DNA of 12,208 nucleotides from Bacteroidales bacterium UBA1223. Lineage in GTDB: Bacteria > Bacteroidota > Bacteroidia > Bacteroidales > P3. The position numbers were made by a program, and so were the translations under genes. The notes beneath the pieces are model-generated. The model saw nothing but the letters and a program-made list of their open reading frames with translations, did no database searches and had not been told where the DNA came from. The stretch spans positions 374 to 12,581 of the forward strand of contig DBXB01000036.1 in the NCBI GenBank assembly GCA_002309155.1, in the 5' to 3' direction. Of the stretch, positions 6,820 through 12,208 are shown in pieces. The number at the start of each line of letters is the position of its first letter. Positions within the stretch are counted from its first letter, which is position 1.

Positions 6820-7605
6820 ATGAAAATAAAGTCATTCCTAGCCATCGCCTATTTTGTCATTATGGCTTTGACACTGTCAGCCCAGAGACCTGCCAACGAT
6901 GTCGCCATCGACGGCCTTCACGGCAGAGTGAAGAACGTGACTAAAATCACCTACGAGGCCCGCACCGATTTCCAGGGCGTCACCTCTGAAGGCGACCTCC
7001 TGGAACAGATAGAGACAGCATACAACGCCAAGGGACTCCGCAAGACCATGACATTCGTGACACCCGAAGCTGACATCATCTTCCGCTCCCGTTTCAAACA
7101 CGACGGTTTCGGTCTGACTATCCTGGAACAGATTGTCGACAACAACGACAACATCATAGGTCGCACCTACTACTCCTACGACGCCAACAACATTCTCAAA
7201 GAGATGTGGGTTGAGGACGCCGACCGTCAGATTGAGAGCCGCACCCTCGTGGTCTTCGACGCTCAGGGCAGACTAATGCAGCGCACCCTCAACGACTCCT
7301 ACGGCAACACCTACAAACGAGAGGTCTTCTCTTATACCGGCAACCTCGCCGACAAGAAGGTGGTGTTCAACGCCAAAGGCAAGAAACTTCAGGAATGGAG
7401 ATATGAATACGACGCCAACAACGAGCCGGTGTCGCAGACGCTGTACGACTACAGCGAGAATCCCGAAGAGCCTGAACTGACTATCACTCTCTTCAAGTAT
7501 GAATACGATAATGAAGGCAACTGGACTCGCCGCACCGAGAGCGAACTACTCGACGGCGACCCCATCATGCAGTATATCGTCACACGGAAAATCGAGTACT
7601 TTTAG
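6820..7605 (+). CDS. Secreted protein with YD-like beta repeats, function unknown
   Basis: This 261-residue protein has a signal peptide (about 1-21, cleavage probable after LSA before Gln22). The mature part is a chain of short aromatic beta-strand pairs of the type Y-x-Y-D-x-x-N/G, for example YSYDANN (118-124), VVFDAQGR (144-151), YEYDANN (195-201) and YEYDNEGNW (227-235), spaced by strands rich in charged and aromatic residues. This resembles the YD/RHS-like repeats common in Bacteroidetes secreted proteins, but it has no RHS core motif or toxin domain and is too short for an RHS toxin. Its place is likely the periplasm or cell surface. It is the only plus-strand protein gene here, with its own promoter and terminator, so it is probably a single-gene unit. 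No specific function can be assigned. Confidence 0.85.
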   Translation: MKIKSFLAIAYFVIMALTLSAQRPANDVAIDGLHGRVKNVTKITYEARTDFQGVTSEGDLLEQIETAYNAKGLRKTMTFVTPEADIIFRSRFKHDGFGLTILEQIVDNNDNIIGRTYYSYDANNILKEMWVEDADRQIESRTLVVFDAQGRLMQRTLNDSYGNTYKREVFSYTGNLADKKVVFNAKGKKLQEWRYEYDANNEPVSQTLYDYSENPEEPELTITLFKYEYDNEGNWTRRTESELLDGDPIMQYIVTRKIEYF

Positions 7606-7634
7606 TATTGTTTGACGGTTTACGTTTTAAGACG

Positions 7635-7671
7635 AAGGAGGACGATTTTTCGTTCTCCTTTTTCTTTTTTT
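7635..7671 (+). terminator. Intrinsic terminator after the secreted-protein gene
   Basis: An 11-bp stem (7635-7645 with 7650-7660, one G-U pair) with a TTTT loop is followed by a T-rich tract (7661-7671). It lies 29 bp after the stop codon at 7605, and the T-tract reaches the stop codon of the convergent era gene. Confidence 0.85.
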
Positions 7672-8624
7672 CAATCCCCTTCGTAGCCGAACTTGCGCAA
7701 TGCCACATCGCTGTTGCGCCAGTCTTTGAGCACCTTGATGCGGAGCTCCAAAAAGCATTTCTTCCCCGTAAACTCCTCGATGTCCTTGCGTGCCTCGATG
7801 CCGAGTTTCTTTATTGATTTGCCTTGGTGACCGATAAGTATGGCTTTCTGCGACTCGCGTTCCACGAAAATAAGTGCTGAGATCTTGTCGAGGGTCTCCC
7901 CTTCCCTATAGCTCTCCACTGCCACCTCGCAGCTGTAAGGTATCTCCTTGTCATAGAGCAACAGTATCTTCTCACGCACTATCTCCGACACGAAGAAACG
8001 CATCGAGCGGTCGGTCAGCTCGTCCTTGGGGAAATAAGGCGGATTCTCGGGTAGCAGAGACATGATGTGGTCAAATATCGTGCTGACGTTAAAGCCCTCA
8101 GTAGCAGAGCATGGCACGACAATGGCGCGGGGTATCTGCTCCTGCCAATAGGCCATCTTCTCTTTGATGGTAGCCTGGTCAGAGAGGTCAATCTTGTTGA
8201 TGACCAGTATGACAGGCACGTCAGAGTCGATAACCTTGCGGAGCACCTGCTCATTCTTCAGGGTCTCGCCCACCTCGGTGACAAGCAGGAACAGGTCGGC
8301 ATCCTGTAATGCGCTACCGACAAACCCCATCATGGATTCATGCAACTTGTAGTGCGGATTTACGATACCCGGCGTGTCGGTATAGACAATCTGAAAGTCA
8401 ACAGGTTCTCCGCATTCTTTATTATCCCCCTCTAAGTTAGAGGGGGTGTCCGAAGGACGGGGGCGTGTGTCTTGAACGCCATTCACAATCCCCATAATCC
8501 TGTGCCTGGTAGTCTGCGCCTTGCTGGTGATGATAGAGAGTTTCTCGCCTACCAAGGCATTCATCAATGTCGACTTCCCCACATTGGGATTCCCAATAAT
8601 ATTTACAAAACCTGATTTATGCAT
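7671..8624 (-). CDS. era: GTPase Era with an in-frame palindromic-repeat insertion
   Basis: Era is a GTPase that binds the 3' end of 16S rRNA and helps 30S assembly. With the ATG at 8624 the protein has 317 residues. G1 GNPNVGKS is at 11-18, the G2 threonines (TTRHR) from 38, G3 DTPG at 83-86, G4 NKID at 143-146, G5 CSA at 172-174, and a KH domain holds GHQGKSIKKLG (265-275). Between the switch I strand (IMGIVNG) and DFQIVYTDTPG, where relatives have about one residue, there are some 26 (50-75) encoded by a palindromic element (8426-8470). Removing them gives the usual length of about 292. G motifs are intact, so the protein is probably functional with an enlarged beta2-beta3 loop. A TTG 18 bp upstream is in frame but adds an atypical extension. 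The gene follows the HAD-RAYT ORF after 4 bp. Confidence 0.95.
   Translation of the reverse strand: MHKSGFVNIIGNPNVGKSTLMNALVGEKLSIITSKAQTTRHRIMGIVNGVQDTRPRPSDTPSNLEGDNKECGEPVDFQIVYTDTPGIVNPHYKLHESMMGFVGSALQDADLFLLVTEVGETLKNEQVLRKVIDSDVPVILVINKIDLSDQATIKEKMAYWQEQIPRAIVVPCSATEGFNVSTIFDHIMSLLPENPPYFPKDELTDRSMRFFVSEIVREKILLLYDKEIPYSCEVAVESYREGETLDKISALIFVERESQKAILIGHQGKSIKKLGIEARKDIEEFTGKKCFLELRIKVLKDWRNSDVALRKFGYEGD
8426..8470. repeat. 45-bp double-palindrome element inside era (copy 1)
   Basis: The element consists of an inverted repeat CCCCCTCT...AGAGGGGG (8426-8446, up to 10 bp) and a small hairpin GTCC-GAA-GGAC (8449-8459), then a G-rich end and GTGTGT. A second copy at 10930-10974 in the same orientation matches at 41 of 45 positions. 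Read on the minus strand it keeps the era frame open and encodes residues such as TRPRPSDTPSNLEGD. With its flanks the extra coding sequence is about 75-78 bp. Confidence 0.93.
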
Positions 8625-8628
8625 AGTT

Positions 8629-10155
8629 TTACAGTTTTTCAATCATTCCGCCGGTCCGCCCACGTCCTCGTGGGCATCTAACTCCCTCCGGTCCGCCCTT
8701 CGCCGGTACGCCCACGTCCCCGTGGGCATCTATCCACGAACTACACCACCTCCAATCACACGGCATCCTAACAAGTCCAGCCTTCACCGGATTATTGTCA
8801 ATATACGAAATGACGTCACACAAGTGTTTGTCATCCCTAATATATCTATCAAAATAATCCTTCATCCACACCTTACCACTTTTCCCCATTATCTCGTTGA
8901 ATTTATGCGCCGTATACGAACGCCACATTTTCACAATAGAAGTCAGAGACTTACCCTCGAAAACCTCAATCAAAATGTGGACATGGTTTGGCATAATACA
9001 CCATCTGATAACATCATAGTCAACACCCTGACGGAAAAACAGCGCATCCTTCATCACAGACGCAATATGGTCTTCTCGAAGAATACAACTGCCGTAACCC
9101 GCATCCTCATATTTATCAATCAGTTTCCTTAATTTCACAACTTTTTCGCTGTCCTGAGGGGTTTGATGAGTGATTTCCAACTCTCTTTTCCACTCAGATA
9201 CCTGTTTCTCCGGAAAGGAATCTGCAAGACGGAAAGTAACAAATTGGTATTGTCGTAATTCAGTGTGGGGATGGTAGCCTCGTGTGTGGACTGTGGGGAT
9301 AAGGGGTTGTTGTGCCCTCGGGGACGAGGGCGTACCGGCGAACTGTGTCCCCGAGGGGTCCCGAGCTTCAGTGAAGCTTGGGAAATGCGTTCCGGCTTCA
9401 TCTTTTTTTTGCGGACGAGCCGTCCGCGTTCCGACTATATCCTGTATCTCCATTAGTTCCCTTACTTCGTACGTCGGTTTGGGACTGTCGGCGGGTAATG
9501 GGTTGCCTGTACGGTTGTAGTATACCTGCGGTATACCCACAGCTATGGCACCTGCGATATCCACCTTGTAGTCGTCACCGACGACGAGGCACTGATCGGG
9601 CTTCGCCCCCATCTTGGCCAGTGCTGCCTCGAAGAAGCGTCTGTCGGGCTTCATATAGCCCAAATCCTCCGATAGGAAGAAATAGTCGAAATAGCGGTCG
9701 ATGCCGGAATAACGCATCTTAGGCAGCTGGGCCTCAGAGAAGCCGTTGGTGATGACCGCCAGAGAGAGACGGTCACGTTGGGTGTCGAGCCATTCCAGCA
9801 ATTCACGTGCCCCAGGCATCAACCCCGTCTGACGGGTACCCTCCAAGACATAGTAGTCGCAGAGTTTCTGCGACAGACGGATGATTTCAGGCGACTCGGG
9901 GTCGCATCCGAATGCCGCAAGCGTCAGCGAGAATCTGCGTATCGCCAGCATCTCCTTGGATATTGTCCCGTTCCGGTAGGCCTCCCACAGCATATCGTTG
10001 ATGCTCTGATACCGCTCGTGGAAAGTCTCATAGTCCACATGACTATACTCCTGGAGGCGGTATTCCCGAAACATAGCACGATAGGTGCGGTCGGCGTTGC
10101 CGTCGAAATCCCAGAGGGTGCGGTCCAGATCAAAGAGGATGTAACGTCTCGCCAT
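8629..10155 (-). CDS. HAD-family phosphatase (YjjG-like) fused in frame to a REP-associated tyrosine transposase
   Basis: The 508-codon ORF has two unrelated parts. Residues 1 to about 240 are a complete HAD hydrolase of the YjjG nucleotidase-like type: DLDRT with Asp9 and Asp11, motif II ITNG (Thr136), Lys169, and GDDYKVDIAGA with Asp194 and Asp199. Relatives normally end just after the segment here reading VRELMEIQDI. Residues 241-287 are translated REP hairpins. Residues about 288-476 are a RAYT of the HUH/Y1 type: QFVTFRLADS (304-313), MPNHVHILIEV (388-398, His391 and His393) and YIDNNPVKAGL (451-461) with Tyr451 the probable nucleophile. Residues about 477-503 are again translated REP sequence. 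No ATG or GTG precedes the RAYT part, so it is either made only as a fusion or from a non-standard start. The HAD substrate is not known, and whether the fusion is active or cleaved is open. The ORF starts 5 bp after the rplY terminator. Confidence 0.9.
   Translation of the reverse strand: MARRYILFDLDRTLWDFDGNADRTYRAMFREYRLQEYSHVDYETFHERYQSINDMLWEAYRNGTISKEMLAIRRFSLTLAAFGCDPESPEIIRLSQKLCDYYVLEGTRQTGLMPGARELLEWLDTQRDRLSLAVITNGFSEAQLPKMRYSGIDRYFDYFFLSEDLGYMKPDRRFFEAALAKMGAKPDQCLVVGDDYKVDIAGAIAVGIPQVYYNRTGNPLPADSPKPTYEVRELMEIQDIVGTRTARPQKKDEAGTHFPSFTEARDPSGTQFAGTPSSPRAQQPLIPTVHTRGYHPHTELRQYQFVTFRLADSFPEKQVSEWKRELEITHQTPQDSEKVVKLRKLIDKYEDAGYGSCILREDHIASVMKDALFFRQGVDYDVIRWCIMPNHVHILIEVFEGKSLTSIVKMWRSYTAHKFNEIMGKSGKVWMKDYFDRYIRDDKHLCDVISYIDNNPVKAGLVRMPCDWRWCSSWIDAHGDVGVPAKGGPEGVRCPRGRGRTGGMIEKL
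8650..8675 (+). repeat. REP unit downstream 1
   Basis: Head GCCGGTCCGC followed by the hairpin GCCCACG-TCCT-CGTGGGC (7-bp stem, 8658-8675). It lies in the end of the HAD-RAYT ORF and is translated there. It is near-identical to the unit at 8702-8727. Confidence 0.9.
8687..8697 (+). repeat. Partial REP unit (head only)
   Basis: CCGGTCCGCCC at 8688-8698 repeats the head sequence of the flanking units, but no stem-loop follows before the next unit begins at 8702. It looks like a truncated copy between the two intact downstream units. Confidence 0.55.
8702..8727 (+). repeat. REP unit downstream 2
   Basis: Head GCCGGTACGC followed by GCCCACG-TCCC-CGTGGGC (stem 8710-8716 with 8721-8727). The minus-strand unit at 9314-9339 has the same head and loop size, but its stem has a T-A pair where this one has A-T, so pairing is kept despite change. 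Confidence 0.92.
9314..9339 (-). repeat. REP unit upstream 3 (nearest the RAYT)
   Basis: On the minus strand, head GCCGGTACGC followed by GCCCTCG-TCCC-CGAGGGC (7-bp stem). It is the inverted partner of the unit at 8702-8727 across the RAYT coding region. A small additional palindrome CCCC-GA-GGGG lies just before it at 9349-9358. Confidence 0.92.
9359..9396 (-). repeat. REP unit upstream 2 (long stem variant)
   Basis: On the minus strand, head GCCGGAACGC is followed, after a short ATT spacer, by an 11-bp stem with a 3-nt loop (9359-9369 paired with 9373-9383, one wobble pair). The head ties it to the other units although the stem sequence differs. Confidence 0.8.
9411..9435 (-). repeat. REP unit upstream 1 (at the HAD junction)
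   Basis: On the minus strand, GTCGGAACGC runs into the hairpin GCGGACG-GCT-CGTCCGC (7-bp stem, 9411-9427). It marks the point where HAD-type sequence stops, at about codon 241. Confidence 0.8.
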
Positions 10156-10159
10156 TATT

Positions 10160-10192
10160 AAAAAAAGAGTCGCGACGATACATCGCGACTCT
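10160..10192 (-). terminator. Intrinsic terminator of rplY, abutting the HAD start codon
   Basis: On the minus strand a 10-bp stem AGAGTCGCGA/TCGCGACTCT (10183-10192 with 10166-10175, 7-nt loop) is followed by a run of seven T. The T-run ends only 4 bp before the ATG of the HAD-RAYT gene at 10155. Confidence 0.9.
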
Positions 10193-10240
10193 GGTCATTT
10201 TACTTTTTTCAGTTTTTGGTTTTCAATTGTCAATCCTCAA

Positions 10241-10819
10241 TTATTCAGCGGGAGCCTCAGTGTCAGCGGTAGCGGAAGCACGGGTGCTGTTGACCACGAG
10301 GACCTCGTTGCTCTTAGGATTCAAGATCTCGAATTTGTCGGTGGGGATATCCTGAACCTTGACACGCTGGGCGACATCGAGATTGGTGATATCTACCAAA
10401 ATCTCGCTGGGCATGTTAGCGGGCAGAGATTTCACTTTAAGACGTTTCTGCTTGTAAGCCAGTTTGCCGCCCTTCATAACTCCTACCGAGGTACCTGTGG
10501 TGTGGACAGGTATCGACATCACTACGGGTTTGTCATCGCTCAGCTCGTAGAAGTCAGCGTGATAGACGATCTCGGTAACGGGGTGGAAATCGATATCCTT
10601 CAGCATGGCGCTGTGTTTGGTGCCGTTGATGTCGATTTCGACGAAACAAGGTTCGGGGTTAAAGATGATACGGTCGAACTGTGTCTGAGGGACGCTGAAC
10701 AGGATCTGTTCGCTCTTGCCGTACATAACACATGGAACCTTTGCGTCGCGACGCAAAGCTTTAGCATCCTTTTTCCCTACGTGCTCGCGGAGAGCACCGC
10801 TCATTGATACTATTCTCAT
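10241..10819 (-). CDS. rplY: 50S ribosomal protein L25/general stress protein Ctc
   Basis: This 192-residue protein is the two-domain (CTC/TL5) form of L25, which binds 5S rRNA in the large subunit. The N-terminal RNA-binding domain (about 1-92) contains GKKDAKALRRDAKVPCVMYG (15-34), the family's characteristic Lys-rich segment leading to the conserved PCVMYG, and DIDFHPVTEIVYHADFYEL (75-93). The C-terminal beta domain (about 94-180) ends with DIPTDKFEILNPKSNEVLVV, followed by an Ala/Glu-rich acidic tail. The ATG at 10819 is preferred over Met6, because the first strand (MRIVSMSG) fits the family. A strong intrinsic terminator follows. No clear TAnnTTTG promoter was found in the 171 bp upstream. 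Confidence 0.96.
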   Translation of the reverse strand: MRIVSMSGALREHVGKKDAKALRRDAKVPCVMYGKSEQILFSVPQTQFDRIIFNPEPCFVEIDINGTKHSAMLKDIDFHPVTEIVYHADFYELSDDKPVVMSIPVHTTGTSVGVMKGGKLAYKQKRLKVKSLPANMPSEILVDITNLDVAQRVKVQDIPTDKFEILNPKSNEVLVVNSTRASATADTEAPAE

Positions 10820-10990
10820 TGTTTTAATTAATTAAATTGGTTTATAAAAATGAATTAAAATAATCAACTAAAGTTAAGGTTAACGTTATTAATATCCATT
10901 CACCCTTCACATAAAATTTTCAATTATTTCCCCCTCTAAGCTAGAGGGGGTGCCCAAAGGGCGGGGGCGTGTGTTATCTCAATTCACGAA
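10820..10990. other. Intergenic region between prs and rplY
   Basis: The left half is AT-rich, without a clear Bacteroidetes promoter match on the minus strand. The right half holds the second copy of the double-palindrome element (10930-10974), 16 bp after the prs stop. On the minus strand its main hairpin is followed by an A/T-rich stretch but not a clean T-run, so it may serve as a 3' end structure for prs. Confidence 0.6.
10930..10974. repeat. 45-bp double-palindrome element after prs (copy 2)
   Basis: It has the same architecture and orientation as the copy in era: CCCCCTCTA-AGC-TAGAGGGGG (10930-10950) and a small hairpin GCCC-AAA-GGGC (10953-10963), then a G-rich end and GTGTGT. The four differences from copy 1 are two loop or near-loop changes and one T-to-C/A-to-G pair that keeps the small stem base-paired. 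Confidence 0.93.
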
Positions 10991-11971
10991 TTAATGCTCA
11001 ATCCTATGAATAACACCCTTGTGGTGGATAGTAGTCTCATAGAGGTTGTCAAGCGACTCATAGTTGGTGACGCGGCGGATAGCCTCGGCGAAAAGCCAGT
11101 CGCATGAGAGAACACGGATTTTGCTCGACTCGCGTTTCAGCGGGATGGTGTCGGAGACCACCAGCTCTTCAAGTTCGGAGTTCTCGATTTTCTCGATGGC
11201 GTTGCCCGAGAGAACCGGGTGAGTGATCATAGCACGGACACTCTTGGCGCCGCTGGCCTTGATGATACCCGCAGCCTTGCAGATGGTGGAACCGGTATCG
11301 ATAAGGTCGTCGAGCAGGATGACATGCTTACCTGCCACGTCACCGATAAGACGCATTTCACCAACCTCGTTGGGTTTGTTACGATGTTTGTAGCAGATAA
11401 CGAAACTGTTGTTCAAAGTCTTGGCATACATGCCGGCGCGCTTGCTGCCACCCATATCGGGCGAAGCGAACATCACATCCTCGATGTCGAATTTTTCACG
11501 GATATAAGGCATAAAGAGCGACGAACCATAGAGATGGTCGACAGGGATCTTGAAAAATCCCTGGATCTGGTCAGCATGGAGATCCATGGTAATCACACGG
11601 TCGACACCGGCGGCGGTGAGCATGTCGGCCACCAGTCGTGATGCGATAGGAACATGCGGTTTATCCTTGCGATCCTGACGGGCAAATCCGTAATAAGGAA
11701 TCACCGCAACTATCTTGTCTGCCGATGCGCGCTTAGCGGCGTCAACCATCATCAAAAGTTCGAAAAGATTGTCAGTCGGGGGAGTTGTGGACTGAATCAG
11801 GAAGACTATGCCTCCACGGATTGTCTCCTCAAATGACGGCTGGAATTCGCCGTCAGCATATTGGAAGACTGTTGAATTACCCAGAGGTATTCCATAAATT
11901 TCAGCCACACGGCGAGCCAAATCAGCAGTGGCTCTTCCTGCAAAAATAAACACTTTTTCAGATGGTTGCAT
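10991..11971 (-). CDS. prs: Ribose-phosphate pyrophosphokinase (PRPP synthetase)
   Basis: This 326-residue enzyme makes PRPP from ribose 5-phosphate and ATP for nucleotide, His, Trp and NAD synthesis in the cytosol. Visible features are the ATP-site flexible region YYGFARQDRK (93-102), the PRPP synthetase signature DLHADQIQGFF (130-140, catalytic His132), the catalytic loop YKHR (Lys195, Arg197) and the PRPP-binding loop LLDDLIDTGST (219-229). Length is close to the family norm of about 315. The ATG at 11971 is chosen; an in-frame TTG at 11995 would add eight residues and would lie against the probable -10 region, which makes it unlikely. The gene diverges from the tRNA-Leu promoter and is followed by the palindromic element at 10930-10974. 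Confidence 0.97.
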   Translation of the reverse strand: MQPSEKVFIFAGRATADLARRVAEIYGIPLGNSTVFQYADGEFQPSFEETIRGGIVFLIQSTTPPTDNLFELLMMVDAAKRASADKIVAVIPYYGFARQDRKDKPHVPIASRLVADMLTAAGVDRVITMDLHADQIQGFFKIPVDHLYGSSLFMPYIREKFDIEDVMFASPDMGGSKRAGMYAKTLNNSFVICYKHRNKPNEVGEMRLIGDVAGKHVILLDDLIDTGSTICKAAGIIKASGAKSVRAMITHPVLSGNAIEKIENSELEELVVSDTIPLKRESSKIRVLSCDWLFAEAIRRVTNYESLDNLYETTIHHKGVIHRIEH

Positions 11972-11999
11972 GCTTTGTATTATTTTTAATAACAATTTG

Positions 12000-12007
12000 C
12001 AAAAATA
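12000..12007 (-). promoter_or_regulatory. Likely -7 element for prs
   Basis: The minus strand reads TATTTTTG, matching TAnnTTTG, about 29 bp before the prs ATG. No TTTG box is seen at the -33 spacing, so support is from one box only. Confidence 0.4.
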
Positions 12008-12048
12008 CTATTATTTTTATGAATACCGGCAGTTTTTTCAAAAAAAAT

Positions 12049-12079
12049 TTTGTCAGTATCAGAAATGTATGTACTTTTG
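12049..12079 (+). promoter_or_regulatory. Promoter for the tRNA-Leu transcript
   Basis: TTTG at 12049-12052, a 19-bp spacer and TACTTTTG at 12072-12079 match the full Bacteroidetes promoter. The start site would be near 12086, giving about 100 nt of 5' leader that RNase P would remove from the tRNA. Confidence 0.7.
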
Positions 12080-12143
12080 CACTCAGAAAGCAGGAGAATT
12101 GGAATTTGAACAATATCTATAAGCAATTAGTTTCTAGTAAATA

Positions 12144-12176
12144 ACTTTCAACTTTCAACTCTCAACTTTCAACTTA
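12144..12176. repeat. CTTTCAA tandem repeat in the tRNA leader
   Basis: Four or so copies of a 7-9 bp unit (CTTTCAACT, one variant CTCTCAACT) end 9 bp before the tRNA. It is the same style of repeat as at 3987-4046 and, in reverse complement, as at 23-106. Confidence 0.8.
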
Positions 12177-12184
12177 AAAAAACT

Positions 12185-12208
12185 GCCCTGGTGGTGGAAT
12201 GGTAGACA
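12185..12208 (+). tRNA. tRNA-Leu, 5' part only (cut by window end)
   Basis: The last 24 bases begin with a 7-nt acceptor strand GCCCTGG, then TG, a D-stem GTGG and a D-loop AATGGTAGACA, the typical start of bacterial tRNA-Leu. The anticodon, variable arm and 3' half lie outside the window, so the isoacceptor is unknown. It is preceded by its own promoter. Confidence 0.85.

Larger units (their letters stand above)
8649..9435 (-). mobile_element. RAYT-REP cassette inserted at the 3' end of the HAD gene
   Basis: The segment comprises three REP-type units on the minus strand (9314-9435), the RAYT coding region (about 9294-8728), and two complete plus-strand REP units with a partial one between them (8650-8727). 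The flanking units point in opposite directions, a usual arrangement for REP/RAYT loci. The flanks are the natural end of the HAD domain on one side and a few codons ending in Glu-Lys-Leu-stop on the other, possibly the original HAD tail. RAYT genes are generally single-copy and not classical insertion sequences, so 'cassette' means association, not proven mobility. Confidence 0.8.

Noticed and set aside
6820..7605. RHS-type toxin
   Set aside because: Only a few YD-like strands, 261 residues, and no RHS core or C-terminal toxin domain or immunity gene beside it.
8625..8642. Upstream TTG start for era giving a 323-residue protein
   Set aside because: The ATG at 8624 gives the family N-terminus (MHKSGFVNIIG); the TTG version overlaps the previous gene and adds an atypical MKNCKT extension.
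9135..9401. 88-codon minus-strand frame overlapping the HAD-RAYT junction
   Set aside because: It is an alternate-frame reading of REP hairpins and the RAYT start, without motifs; the 508-codon frame carries the catalytic residues.
8649..9435. Classical insertion sequence of the IS200/IS605 type
   Set aside because: The Y1 domain has RAYT-style motifs (YIxxNPVKAGL) and REP-unit flanks; no TnpB gene or typical IS ends are seen.
11972..11995. Upstream TTG start for prs
   Set aside because: The ATG at 11971 gives the standard N-terminus, and the extension would lie at the predicted transcription start.
11928..12144. Small plus-strand frames of 60-64 codons
   Set aside because: They cover the divergent promoter region between prs and the tRNA, are antisense to the prs start, and have no family resemblance.

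Overview
The window looks like a chromosomal segment of a Bacteroidales bacterium, most likely Prevotella or a close relative. Three things point there: protein signatures (a DUF4831-type lipoprotein, Bacteroidetes-style Era and RNase Z), several promoter-like sites of the Bacteroidetes form TTTG-N19-21-TAnnTTTG, and intergenic regions full of short degenerate repeats. Nine protein genes and the start of one tRNA are supported. All protein genes except one are on the minus strand.

From left to right: a repeat-rich 3' flank (1-168); a UvrD/PcrA helicase (169-2559); a repeat-containing gap; RNase Z (2827-3753); a gap of about 290 bp made largely of tandem repeats; then a two-gene unit in which a sodium:solute symporter (5218-6690) overlaps by 4 bp a downstream DUF4831 lipoprotein (4046-5221). 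A divergent promoter region follows, then a lone plus-strand secreted protein with YD-like repeats (6820-7605), which ends at a terminator facing era. The right part is a minus-strand series prs -> rplY -> HAD phosphatase/RAYT fusion -> era. A divergent tRNA-Leu begins at the right edge and is cut off by the window.

Most genes are ordinary housekeeping: DNA repair, tRNA 3' processing, Na+-coupled uptake, ribosome assembly, PRPP synthesis and L25. The unusual content is repetitive DNA that has entered coding sequence. (1) A REP-associated tyrosine transposase (RAYT, HUH/Y1 type), flanked by inverted REP-type hairpins, sits in frame at the 3' end of a HAD phosphatase gene and makes one 508-codon ORF that ends 4 bp before era. 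(2) A different 45-bp double-palindrome element is inserted in frame inside era, adding about 25 residues between switch I and the DTPG motif. A second copy lies between prs and rplY, with paired substitutions that preserve a stem. Two palindromic repeat families have therefore altered two neighbouring protein genes without breaking either frame. This resembles the Rickettsia palindromic elements and REP/RAYT systems, but here both kinds occur in adjacent genes.

All calls come from reading the sequence; no database search was run.
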